From assembly GCA_041687395.1 (NCBI GenBank), contig JAWLCA010000003.1, positions 124,001 to 188,000 on the forward strand: DNA of 64,000 nucleotides, read 5' to 3'. The notes under the pieces are model-generated. The model saw only the letters and a program-made list of their open reading frames with translations, did not search any database and was not told the DNA's origin. Position 1 is the first letter of the stretch. Each line of letters opens with the position of its first letter. The translations under genes were made by a program, and so were the position numbers. This document shows, one piece after another, positions 1 to 9,428 of this stretch. The DNA is from JAWLCA01 sp041687395 (GTDB lineage: Bacteria > Pseudomonadota > Alphaproteobacteria > Rhodobacterales > Rhodobacteraceae).

Positions 1-605
1 ACATACACCGACAGCAAGCTTGCAACCCTCGGCGCGACCTCCGGGTGTTCGTTCGCCAGCCCCTCCAGCCGGTCGATCGTGGCGGCGCGGGTCACCAGGT
101 CGTCCTGCCATTCGGTCAGGATCACCTCCTTGTCGTCCTGCTCGACCGCGCGCGTCACTTGACGGCGGGCGGCGAGGTCGGTGGCGGCGGCGTTCAGCTT
201 GTCGTTCAGCAGGGTCTCTGCCGCCAGATCGACGGTGCGTTGGGCGACGATGCTGCGCCAGATCAGGAAGGGCGCGCCGAGGAGCGCGACCAGAAGTGCG
301 CCGGTGCCGAGGGTGGGGCCGGGCGTATCCGACGTCAGGCCGAGGGGCAGGGTGGTCAGCAGCGTCCAGACGGTGGCGGGGATGGCGAGCAGCAGGAGCA
401 GGGCGAAGACAAAGAGCACCACGCGCAGCAAGGCGGGCGAGCGAGCGCGGGTGCGCAGCGCTGTCCAGGCATCGGTGCGCTTTCCGGTGGATTGCGTGGC
501 CCAGAGGGCGATGACAAGGGCCAGAAGCGCCAGCAGGGTGCCGAGTGCGAGCAGGTCGCCCGGCGAGGGCGGAAAGGCGAGGGCGAAGAATGGACGGTCA
601 GGCAT
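1..605 (-). CDS. Membrane protein, 5'-end only (probable pentapeptide-repeat family N-terminus)
   Basis: The gene runs off the left edge; about 201 N-terminal residues are visible from an ATG at 605. Two hydrophobic stretches lie near residues 16-36 and 58-85, with a possible third near 100-115. A soluble part follows, containing DRLEGLANEHPEVAPRV. From memory this arrangement resembles the N-terminus of Rhodobacteraceae membrane-anchored pentapeptide-repeat proteins, whose repeats would begin just outside the window. That family call is recall and inference; only the membrane segments and the open frame are directly visible. Function is unknown. Confidence 0.6.
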   Translation of the reverse strand, partial: MPDRPFFALAFPPSPGDLLALGTLLALLALVIALWATQSTGKRTDAWTALRTRARSPALLRVVLFVFALLLLLAIPATVWTLLTTLPLGLTSDTPGPTLGTGALLVALLGAPFLIWRSIVAQRTVDLAAETLLNDKLNAAATDLAARRQVTRAVEQDDKEVILTEWQDDLVTRAATIDRLEGLANEHPEVAPRVASLLSVY

Positions 606-968
606 AAGGGGCTTTCGTGCAACGCATCTCATCGGAGCATGAAAAGTGCCGTCGGTTCAAGGGAATGCTGTATGCGGTGGGGCGCGCCGGTTGCCCCGCG
701 CATCTGCCCGATTTGGCCCGTGACAAATCGGGCCGCGCCCGCCCTCCTGGCGGCGGGCGCGTTTCACGCCCCCGCCAGGGCAGGCGCGGCCCGATTGCGA
801 GCGTTTGGGGCCAGTGGCACGCCCCTTGCCCTGCGGCTCGCGCCTTCGGGCAACGCGCCCGCGCGGCCTTCCACTGGAAGGCCGCGTCTGCGGGGCGGGA
901 CTGCTCGCTCTTGACCCGGCCCGCCCTTCGCCGCACCGTTCCGGGCAAGCAACGTGGAGGAGGACATC
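606..968. repeat. Gene-free stretch with nested palindromes
   Basis: This 363-base gap separates two divergent genes. It holds an inverted repeat with 10-bp arms at 706-715 and 724-733, an adjacent one with arms at 734-743 and 752-761, and a perfect 12-bp-arm palindrome at 862-886 with a one-base centre. A larger, imperfect inverted similarity links about 726-756 with about 766-796. No coding potential was judged real. The palindromes could be terminator-like or REP-like elements; a promoter for the downstream dehydrogenase should lie after them, but no convincing -35/-10 pair was found. Confidence 0.6.
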
Positions 969-2089
<1,121 letters not shown>

Positions 2090-2096
<7 letters not shown>

Positions 2097-2971
2097 GCGC
2101 CCCCCGCTGGGGGCAGGCGGCGGATCAGCCAGCGGGCGATGCGGGCGGTCAGGCGGGGGCGCGACAGCGCCTCTGTCCGGTCCACAAGTGCGGTCAGGTA
2201 GGGGGCGTGGCTGCGGCGCGCGCGGTAGAGCCGGGCGAAGGCGGCGGGTGTCAGGGCATCGGTCATTGCCGCCTCGACCAGCGGGCGCAGCAGGTCCATC
2301 TGGGTCAGCACCGTCTCGGGCGCCGGGCCGAGGCCGGGGGCGCGCAGTTGCACCATGTGCGGGCGCGCGAACATCGCGGCATGGATCGCGTCGGCCAGCT
2401 CCCACGGGTCGTGCAGGATGAAGACGCACTCGGCCGCCTCGGCCATGTCGGGGGCAAAGCCGTAGCGGTCGGTGAAGGACAGCCGCCGGGCAAAGCGGAA
2501 GCGGCCGTCCCAGCCCGCGCGCGCGGGTTCCAGCGTCGCCTGCGGCGAGAGCGCCAGCACCCGCGCGCCCGGTGCGGCCAGGCTGTAGGCGGCGGCCGCG
2601 TAACCGCCCATGCCGGCGCCGTAGAACAGCACCCGGTCGTAATCGTCGAAGAAGCTGGTGTCGGCCAGGTGGTCGAAGTGGTCCTGCACCTGACGGTCGC
2701 GGAACCAGCGGGGCGCGCGGGCCAGCAAGATCAGCGCCGACCAGCCGCGGCGCTGCGCGAACTGCAGGCCCAGCGGCAGGCTGTCGCTGTTGCGGCGCAG
2801 CGGCTCGAAACTGACCAGCAGACGCGGGCCATCCTCGACGAACAGCGCGGCGTGATCGGGGCCTAGCGTCTCGAACCGGCCATGGCCGCGCCCAAGCTCT
2901 GCCAGCCGCGCCCATGGCGCGGCGACCGCCTGTGCCTCGGTGCCCTCGGGGGCGCTGTCCCGCTCCGTCAT
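2090..2971 (-). CDS. Conserved hypothetical protein with alpha/beta-hydrolase-like elbow
   Basis: A 293-residue soluble protein, convergent with and overlapping the end of the dehydrogenase gene by 7 bases. The stretch VLFYGAGMGGYAAAAYS (around residue 120) looks like the strand-elbow-helix of alpha/beta hydrolases, but the usual nucleophile position is Met rather than Ser or Cys, so a hydrolase activity is not supported. From memory, similar Rhodobacteraceae proteins are often labelled phosphoadenosine phosphosulfate reductase; I see no PAPS reductase motif and consider that label unreliable. The ATG at 2971 has a GGGGAG-like site upstream; an in-frame start at 2992 is the alternative. Confidence 0.75.
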
Positions 2972-3319
2972 TCCCGGCTCCCCGGACCCCACTGCACGCC
3001 CGGTCCGCCCGGTGCCGCCGACCCCTGCGGCCCTTCCTGGCCACTATTCGTTAATGGTCCGGCAAGCATGAATCTTGCGCCATGCGCGCGTCATTGCCAA
3101 CCCGTTCCTTTGCGTGACCGCCGCCGCTGTGGCAGCGGCGCGCCGGTCCACAACCCGGGCGCGATTGCTTGACACCCCGGACGGCGGCTGTATAAGGCGC
3201 GCTTCCCGGCGGAACGGTCGGGTCGCAATCATTGGTGTTGGTGGCCCCCGCAAGGGGATGCCTGTCGGACCCCCGGGTCAAAGGACAACGCCCTTCACAT
3301 CGTTGGAAGGAGATCAGCC
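2972..3319. other. Intergenic region carrying the rpsD promoter
   Basis: This 348-base divergent gap contains the rpsD promoter at 3169-3196 and a leader of about 115 bases before rpsD. No credible small gene was found. The long leader could host S4 autoregulation, known for S4 in other bacteria, but no specific structure was recognised. Confidence 0.6.
3169..3196 (+). promoter_or_regulatory. Sigma-70-type promoter of rpsD
   Basis: A perfect TTGACA at 3169-3174 is followed after 16 bases by TATAAG at 3191-3196. It lies about 124 bases before the rpsD start, with no gene in between. Confidence 0.75.
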
Positions 3320-3940
3320 GTGACCAAACGCACGTCTGCCAAGTACAAGATCGACCGCCGCATGGGCGAGAACATCTGGGGCCGCCCGAAATCCCCGGTC
3401 AACCGCCGCGAATACGGCCCCGGCCAGCACGGCCAGCGCCGCAAGCAGAAGCTGTCGGACTTCGGCACCCAGCTGAAGGCCAAGCAGAAGCTGAAAGGCT
3501 ATTACGGCGACCTGACCGAGAAGCAGTTCAAGCGCATCTACGGCGAGGCCGCCCGCGTGAAGGGCGACACCGGCGAGATGCTGGTGGGCTTGCTGGAGCG
3601 CCGCCTGGACGCCGTGGTCTACCGCGCCAAGTTCGTGCCGACCGTCTTTGCCGCACGCCAGTTCGTCAACCACGGCCATGTCACCGTGAACGGCAAGCGG
3701 GTGAACATAGCCAGCTACCGGGTGAAAGAGGGCGACGTGGTTGCCGTGCGCGACAAGTCGAAGCAGCTCGCCATCGTGCTCGAGGCCGTGAGCCTGGCCG
3801 AGCGGGACGTGCCCGACTACATCGAGGTCGATCATTCCAAGATGACCGCAACTTTCGTTCGCACCCCGTCGCTGGGCGATATCCCTTATGCCGTGCAGAT
3901 GGAACCGAACCTGGTGGTGGAATACTACGCCAAGAACTGA
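3320..3940 (+). CDS. rpsD: 30S ribosomal protein S4
   Basis: Primary 16S rRNA-binding protein that nucleates assembly of the 30S body. The 206-residue protein has the S4 N-terminal region (NIWGRPKSPVNRREYGPGQHG, shown in part) and an S4 RNA-binding domain around residues 95-160 (RRLDAVVYRAKF, ARQFVNHGHVTVNGK). It starts with GTG at 3320, preceded by GGAAGGAG. It stands alone with its own promoter and terminator, not in an rpsM-rpsK-rpoA operon. Confidence 0.97.
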   Translation: MTKRTSAKYKIDRRMGENIWGRPKSPVNRREYGPGQHGQRRKQKLSDFGTQLKAKQKLKGYYGDLTEKQFKRIYGEAARVKGDTGEMLVGLLERRLDAVVYRAKFVPTVFAARQFVNHGHVTVNGKRVNIASYRVKEGDVVAVRDKSKQLAIVLEAVSLAERDVPDYIEVDHSKMTATFVRTPSLGDIPYAVQMEPNLVVEYYAKN

Positions 3941-3964
3941 TCCCTGGCGGAGCACGCCGGATCG

Positions 3965-3999
3965 ACGGGCCGCACCGAAGGGTGCGGCCCGTTTGGTTT
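3965..3999 (+). terminator. Rho-independent terminator after rpsD
   Basis: A perfect 12-bp stem (arms 3965-3976 and 3981-3992) with a GAAG loop is followed by a T-rich run, 25 bases after the rpsD stop. Confidence 0.85.
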
Positions 4000-4098
4000 G
4001 CGACATGCTCAATCAGAGAGTGTTTTCCCGTTTTGCGGCCCCGTCGCCCGACCGGGCGCCGGGATTGGCGAAACCGGGGATTGAGCCCAAATCCAAGG

Positions 4099-4110
4099 CG
4101 AATCGATTCG
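4099..4110. promoter_or_regulatory. Perfect 12-bp palindrome upstream of homospermidine synthase
   Basis: CGAATCGATTCG is a perfect palindrome about 120 bases before the next gene, in the 230-base gap after the rpsD terminator. It could be an operator, but nothing shows which protein would bind it. Confidence 0.35.
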
Positions 4111-4229
4111 ATTTCCTGGCGATGCTTGGTCCGCGGCGCCTGCTGCTTCGGAAGGGGTCTGGACGGCTTTCCTTGTCGCGGGCGCAGCGTTAGACGGGGA
4201 GGATCGAGACGCGCAAGAGGGGCCGCCCC

Positions 4230-5651
4230 ATGACCATTCATCCCACCTATGGCCGCATCGACGGCACCATCGTGATGATCGGCTTCGGCTCCATCGGGCG
4301 GGGGACGCTGCCGCTGATCGAGCGGCATTTCGAGTTCGACCAGAAGCGGTTTGTCGTGATCGAACCGTCGAACGCGCATCACACATTTCTGGTGCAGCGC
4401 GGCATCACCCATGTGGCCCAGGCGGTCACGCGGGAAAACTATCGCGACCTTCTGGGCGGGCTGCTGGAGCCGGGGCGCGGGTTCGTGGTCAACCTTTCGG
4501 TGGATACGTCCTCGCTCGAACTGATCCGGCTCTGCCGGGAGCTGCGGGTGCCCTACATCGACACGGTGAACGAGCCCTGGGCGGGCCATTACTTCGACAA
4601 GTCGCTCAGCAATGCCGAGCGCACCAACTACGCCCTGCGCCAGGCGATGCGGGACGAAAAGGCGGCGAACCCCGGCGGCACCACCGCGGTGTCGTGCTGC
4701 GGCGCGAACCCCGGCATGGTGTCCTGGTTCGTGAAGGAGGCGCTGCTGACGCTGGCCCGCGACACCGGCGCGGATGCCACGCCGCCCACAAGCCGCGTAG
4801 GCTGGGCGCGTCTGATGCAGTCGCTGGGCGTGAAGGGCGTGCACATCGCCGAACGCGACACCCAGAAATCCGCCCGCCCCAAGCGGATCGGCACCTTTGT
4901 CAACACCTGGTCGGTCGAAGGCTTCGTGGCCGAGGGCTTTCAGCCCGCCGAACTGGGCTGGGGCACGCACGAAACCTGGTTCCCCGAGGACGGCCACCGC
5001 CACGACCGCGGCTGCAAGGCCGCGATCTGGATGAACCGCCCGGGCGCGATCACCAAGGTCCACACCTGGTGCCCGACGCCGGGCCCGCAATACGGCTTTC
5101 TGGTGACCCATAACGAGGCGATTTCGATTTCCGATTACTACACCGTGGGGCGGGGCGACACGCCGGAGTATCGCCCGACTTGCCACTACGCCTACCATCC
5201 CTGCGACGACGCGGTGCTCAGCTTGCACGAAACCTTCGGCTCGGGGCAGGTGCAGCCGAAGATGCATATCCTAGACGAGAACGAGATCCTCGAGGGGCGC
5301 GACGAGCTGGGAGTGCTGCTGTATGGCCATGCGAAAAACGCGCTCTGGTATGGCTCGCGACTGACGATCGAGGAAGCGCGCGATCTGGCGCCGTTCCAGA
5401 ACGCGACCGGGCTGCAGGTGTCGTCGGCGGTGCTGGCCGGCATGGTCTGGGCGCTGGAAAACCCGCAAGCCGGCATCGTCGAGGCAGACGAGATGGACCA
5501 CGCCCGTTGCCTTGAGGTGCAGCGCCCCTACCTTGGCGCGATGGAGGCACACTACACCGACTGGACCCCGCTTACCAACCGCTGGACCCAGTTCGACGAG
5601 GATATCGACGAGAGCGATCCCTGGCAGTTCCGCAACGTGCTGGCATCCTGA
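4230..5651 (+). CDS. hss: Homospermidine synthase
   Basis: Makes sym-homospermidine from putrescine (or putrescine plus spermidine) by NAD-dependent aminobutyl transfer in the cytosol. The 473-residue length matches bacterial HSS of the Blastochloris viridis type. An N-terminal Rossmann motif IGFGSIGRG sits at residues 12-20, and saccharopine-dehydrogenase-like features continue through VSCCGANPGMVSWFVKEA and the C-terminal part with TWCPTPGPQYGFLVTHNEA. It is followed after 70 bases by hisC on the same strand, but function does not obviously link them. Confidence 0.93.
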   Translation: MTIHPTYGRIDGTIVMIGFGSIGRGTLPLIERHFEFDQKRFVVIEPSNAHHTFLVQRGITHVAQAVTRENYRDLLGGLLEPGRGFVVNLSVDTSSLELIRLCRELRVPYIDTVNEPWAGHYFDKSLSNAERTNYALRQAMRDEKAANPGGTTAVSCCGANPGMVSWFVKEALLTLARDTGADATPPTSRVGWARLMQSLGVKGVHIAERDTQKSARPKRIGTFVNTWSVEGFVAEGFQPAELGWGTHETWFPEDGHRHDRGCKAAIWMNRPGAITKVHTWCPTPGPQYGFLVTHNEAISISDYYTVGRGDTPEYRPTCHYAYHPCDDAVLSLHETFGSGQVQPKMHILDENEILEGRDELGVLLYGHAKNALWYGSRLTIEEARDLAPFQNATGLQVSSAVLAGMVWALENPQAGIVEADEMDHARCLEVQRPYLGAMEAHYTDWTPLTNRWTQFDEDIDESDPWQFRNVLAS

Positions 5652-5721
5652 GCGCAACGGGTCTGGTCACCGCAGGGTCGTGCGGCTAGAAGCGGCAAAA
5701 ATCCGCTTGCAAGGTGCAGAC

Positions 5722-6804
5722 ATGACCGCCATTCGCCCGCAGCCCGGCATCCTGGACATCGCGCTCTATCAGGGCGGCGAGGCGCATGTTCCGGGTGTGG
5801 CCGACGTGGTGAAGCTGTCGTCGAACGAAAATCCCTTCGGCCCATCCGAGGCGGCGGTGGAGGCGTTCCGCCGCACCGCGCGCACGCTGCACCGCTACCC
5901 GAACACCGACCATGCCGCCCTGCGCCGCGCGATCGCCGAGGTCTATGGTCTGGATCCCGCGCGGATCATCTGCGGTGTCGGATCTGACGAGATCATCACC
6001 TTCCTTTGTCAGGCCTATGCCGGGCCGGGGGACGAGGTGCTTTATACCGAGCACGGCTTCCTGATGTACCGCATCTCGGCGCTGGCCGCCGGCGCGACCC
6101 CGGTCGAGGCGCAGGAGCGGCAGCGCAAGACGGACGTGGATGCGCTGCTGACCGCCTGCACCGATCGCACGCGGCTGGTGTTCGTGGCCAACCCCAACAA
6201 CCCCACCGGCACGATGATCCCTGTCGCGGAAGTGCAGCGGCTGGTCGAGGGATTGCCCCCGCAGGCGCTGCTGGTGCTGGACGGGGCCTATGCGGAGTAC
6301 GTTGAGGGTTACGATGGGGGCGCTGCCCTAGTGGAGGCGCGCGAGAACGTCGTGATGACGCGAACCTTTTCGAAGATCTACGGTCTGGGCGGGTTGCGCG
6401 TCGGCTGGGGTTATGGCCCGCAGGCGGTGATCGACGTGCTGAACCGGGTGCGCGGGCCGTTCAACCTGTCGACCACGCAACTGGAAACGGCCGAGGCCGC
6501 GGTGCGCGACCGCGCCCACACCGATCGCTGCCGGTCCGAGAACGCCCGGATGCGCGCTTGGCTGGCCGATGCGCTGAACGAGATCGGCGTGCCCTGCGAC
6601 GTGCCGCACGCGAATTTCGTCCTTGCCCGGTTCGACAACAGCGCCGAGGCCGAGGCCTGCGATGCCTTCCTGAAGGGGCAGGGCCTGATCGTGCGGCGGG
6701 TGGGCGGCTACAAGCTACCGAACTGCCTGCGGATCACGGTGGGCGACGAATCCGCCTGTCGCCGGGTGGCCCATGCCATCGCCCAGTTCCGAGGGCAGAG
6801 ATGA
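5722..6804 (+). CDS. hisC: Histidinol-phosphate aminotransferase (HisC family)
   Basis: PLP-dependent class I/II aminotransferase of 360 residues. Visible motifs are SSNENPFGPS near residue 32, NPNNPTG near 158, the cofactor lysine region TRTFSKIYGLGGLRVGW near 214-230, and the C-terminal LRITVG. The ATG at 5722 has AAGG 8 bases upstream. Its stop overlaps the tyrC start (ATGA), so translation is probably coupled. That pairing suggests the enzyme may also transaminate prephenate or aromatic keto acids, as HisC paralogs do elsewhere; this is inference. Confidence 0.9.
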   Translation: MTAIRPQPGILDIALYQGGEAHVPGVADVVKLSSNENPFGPSEAAVEAFRRTARTLHRYPNTDHAALRRAIAEVYGLDPARIICGVGSDEIITFLCQAYAGPGDEVLYTEHGFLMYRISALAAGATPVEAQERQRKTDVDALLTACTDRTRLVFVANPNNPTGTMIPVAEVQRLVEGLPPQALLVLDGAYAEYVEGYDGGAALVEARENVVMTRTFSKIYGLGGLRVGWGYGPQAVIDVLNRVRGPFNLSTTQLETAEAAVRDRAHTDRCRSENARMRAWLADALNEIGVPCDVPHANFVLARFDNSAEAEACDAFLKGQGLIVRRVGGYKLPNCLRITVGDESACRRVAHAIAQFRGQR

Positions 6805-7724
6805 CCGCGCCGATCTACGACAAGGTGGCGCTGATCGGGCTGGGGCTGATCGCCAGTTCCATGAGCCATGCGATGCGGCAACTGGGCCTGGTGCGCGAGA
6901 TCGCGGGCCATGCCCGCAGTGCCGAGACCCGCGCCGTGGCGCGGGAACTCGGCCTGTGCCACAGCGTGCACGAGACCGCGGCCGAGGCGGTGAAGGACGC
7001 GGACCTTGTCGTGCTCGCCACGCCGGTCGGCGTGATGGGCGCGGTGGCCGAGGAAATCGCGCCGCATCTGAAGTCGGGGGCTACCGTGACCGATGTGGGC
7101 TCGGTGAAGCAGGCGGTGATCGACGCCGTTGGCCCGCACATGCCCGAAGGCGTGCATTTCATCCCCGGCCACCCGTTGGCGGGGACTGAGCATTCTGGCC
7201 CAAGGTCAGGCTTTGCAACGCTTTTCCGAAATCGGTGGTGCCTGCTGGTCCCCGCTGAGGGTACCGACCCGGAGGCCGTGGCCCGTCTGCGCGGCCTGTG
7301 GGAAGCGATGGGGTCGAAGGTCGATGAGATGGACGCCGCGCACCATGACCTGGTGCTTGCAGTGACAAGCCACACGCCCCACCTGATCGCTTATACGATG
7401 GTGGGCGTGGCGGACGACCTGCGCCGGGTGACGAATTCCGAGGTGATCAAGTATTCCGCCGCCGGCTTCCGCGACTTTACCCGCATCGCCGCCAGCGATC
7501 CGACAATGTGGCGCGACGTATTCCTGACCAACAGGGACGCCACTCTGGAGATCCTTGGACGTTTCACCGAGGAACTGTTCGCCCTACAACGCGCGATCCG
7601 GCGCGGCGACGGCGACCACCTGCACGCCTATTTCACCCGTACCCGCGCCATCCGTCGCGGCATCATCGAGGCCGGGCAGGATACCGATGCCCCCGATTTC
7701 GGCCGGGGAAAGGCGGAGGGCTGA
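6801..7724 (+). CDS. tyrC: Prephenate/arogenate dehydrogenase family protein
   Basis: NAD(P)-dependent oxidative decarboxylation step of tyrosine synthesis. The 307-residue protein has a Rossmann motif IGLGLIASS at residues 12-20 in which the usual third Gly is Ala, then VVLATPVG, TDVGSVK near 95, and the prephenate dehydrogenase signature FIPGHPLAGTEHSG near 117-130. The start overlaps the hisC stop by four bases. I infer cyclohexadienyl or arogenate specificity from the hisC pairing only; the sequence alone does not settle prephenate against arogenate. Confidence 0.92.
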   Translation: MTAPIYDKVALIGLGLIASSMSHAMRQLGLVREIAGHARSAETRAVARELGLCHSVHETAAEAVKDADLVVLATPVGVMGAVAEEIAPHLKSGATVTDVGSVKQAVIDAVGPHMPEGVHFIPGHPLAGTEHSGPRSGFATLFRNRWCLLVPAEGTDPEAVARLRGLWEAMGSKVDEMDAAHHDLVLAVTSHTPHLIAYTMVGVADDLRRVTNSEVIKYSAAGFRDFTRIAASDPTMWRDVFLTNRDATLEILGRFTEELFALQRAIRRGDGDHLHAYFTRTRAIRRGIIEAGQDTDAPDFGRGKAEG

Positions 7725-7733
7725 GGCGCGCCC

Positions 7734-8735
7734 TCAGCCCCGCGGCCGCGCCAGTCGCGGCCCGGCACCCAGCGGGAGGGGGCCGAGGCTGACCGCGCCG
7801 CGATTGAACACCAGCGGCAGTGTGATCCGGCTTTCGGGCTCGTTCTGTTGCGCCAGCATCTGCAGGCCCGCTTCCCATGTCGGCGCAACCTCGGGCCGGA
7901 TCAGTCGCAGCGCCACCGCGATCGACAGGATCTGGCGCCAGTCGTCGGCGCGCAGGTCGATCCGGCCGGTCAGGGTGCCGTCGTCCTCGACCGTCAGTGT
8001 GCCGTTGCCGTGCAATTCCGCGCTGCCCCAGCGCGCGAAGAGGTTGCGCACCTCGACGACCTCGGGGCGCGGTGGGGTTGTATCGGTCAGGCGAACGGAC
8101 CGATCCAGCGTCACGCGCGCCTCGACCAGAAGCTGATCCATCGCACCGGGCAGGTCGGCCGCGTCGATCAGGCCGGGGGCGGGCGCCAGCCCGGTGATCT
8201 CCAGCCCCAGGTCGTGCTGGTTGGGCCGCCCGGCCACCTGCCGCCCGGCCAGTCGCATCTCTGTCGCCGCAACGCTCCAGGGTGCGAAGCCGTCGGTCAA
8301 GGCCGGGGTCACGTTGATTTCCAAACCTTCGGCCGCCAGTGCGGCCCGGTCAAGCTGCAGCGCCCGGCCGGGTTCCAGCACGACGCTGGCCCGCATCCGG
8401 TCCGAGGCGATCTGAAGCGTCTCCATCGGCGTCTGGATTGTCTGTGTCTCGGGCCAGACGGCGATCAGGTGATGCGGCCGGTAGATGAGCGCGAAGATTT
8501 GCAGGAAAGGCGCCTGCCAGCCAAGGCCCGTGCGCGGATCGAATACTTCGGGTGCCGTCACCGTCAGGTCGAACCGGTTGGGAAAACCGGCGACCGAGAT
8601 CGCCCCGGCCTGCGCGGTGCCGCCCGATTGCGCGAACCAGGCGGTCGCCCCACGCTCGACCGCGCGCGCGCCGATGAACCAGTAGCCCCCCCAAAGAACC
8701 GCCGCCCCAAGGATCAGGGCCAGTAGCCACCGCAT
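7734..8735 (-). CDS. DUF2125 domain protein, membrane-anchored
   Basis: A 333-residue protein that starts with a single hydrophobic segment (residues 3-20, LLALILGAAVLWGGYWFIG), acting as a signal anchor or uncleaved signal. The rest is a periplasm-type beta-rich region with conserved phrases such as FPNRFDLTVTAPEV and IASDRMRASV, typical as I recall of alphaproteobacterial DUF2125 proteins. Function is unknown. The gene converges on tyrC with a 9-base gap. The ATG at 8735 was chosen because the signal-anchor begins there. Confidence 0.85.
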   Translation of the reverse strand: MRWLLALILGAAVLWGGYWFIGARAVERGATAWFAQSGGTAQAGAISVAGFPNRFDLTVTAPEVFDPRTGLGWQAPFLQIFALIYRPHHLIAVWPETQTIQTPMETLQIASDRMRASVVLEPGRALQLDRAALAAEGLEINVTPALTDGFAPWSVAATEMRLAGRQVAGRPNQHDLGLEITGLAPAPGLIDAADLPGAMDQLLVEARVTLDRSVRLTDTTPPRPEVVEVRNLFARWGSAELHGNGTLTVEDDGTLTGRIDLRADDWRQILSIAVALRLIRPEVAPTWEAGLQMLAQQNEPESRITLPLVFNRGAVSLGPLPLGAGPRLARPRG

Positions 8736-8801
8736 TGCAGCCCCCCTTTTCGCGCCGCCCGCGATGCTGTTTACAGGGGGCGCAGGACAAGAACCATATG
8801 G

Positions 8802-9353
8802 ATGGGCATGGGTGACGCAGGCGTGATGTGGGTCTTCGGCTACGGGTCGCTGATGTGGAATCCGGGCTTCGATTTCACCCAGCGGCGGTTGGCGCGGCTG
8901 ACCGGATTTCACCGTTGCTTCTGCATGCGCTCCGTTCACCATCGCGGCACGCCGGAACGTCCCGGCCTGGTGCTGGCGCTGGATGCGAGACGGGGCGCTG
9001 TCTGCGACGGGCTCGCCTTTGCGGTGCCGAACGCCGAGGCGCCGGTGGTGCTGGAGGCGCTGCGCGAACGCGAGTTGATCTCCTCGGCCTATATCGAGGC
9101 GCGGCTGCCCCTGAACCTGGACGATGGCGCGGTGGTGGAGGCGGTCACCTTCATCGTCGATCCCGATCATGTGCAATATTGCGGGATGCTCGACCTGGAG
9201 GAACAGGCAGGCATCATCGCTGCGGCCGTGGGCGGGCGCGGGCCCAACACGGACTACCTGTGGAACACTGTGGACCACCTGCATGAACTGGGCATTCACG
9301 ATACCGATCTTAGGTGGCTCGCAAGCCGCGTGCGCGATCTTGTCTCGCGATAG
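8802..9353 (+). CDS. chaC: Gamma-glutamylcyclotransferase, ChaC family
   Basis: ChaC-type enzymes release 5-oxoproline and Cys-Gly from glutathione in the cytosol. The 183-residue protein shows the family's substrate loop WVFGYGSLMWNPGF near its start, the conserved RRGTPERPG-like HHRGTPERPGLVLAL near residue 46, and the catalytic-region glutamate in LEALRERE. Starts at 8802, 8808 and 8826 are all in frame, and none has a strong ribosome-binding site, so the first 8 residues are uncertain. The glutathione theme recurs nearby in gloB. Confidence 0.88.
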   Translation: MGMGDAGVMWVFGYGSLMWNPGFDFTQRRLARLTGFHRCFCMRSVHHRGTPERPGLVLALDARRGAVCDGLAFAVPNAEAPVVLEALRERELISSAYIEARLPLNLDDGAVVEAVTFIVDPDHVQYCGMLDLEEQAGIIAAAVGGRGPNTDYLWNTVDHLHELGIHDTDLRWLASRVRDLVSR

Positions 9354-9428
9354 GCGGTTGGCAGCGGTGGGGCTGCCGCATAAGGTCGGGCAACAACGGG
9401 CCGCAACGGGCCACGAGGTCGGAGCAGA

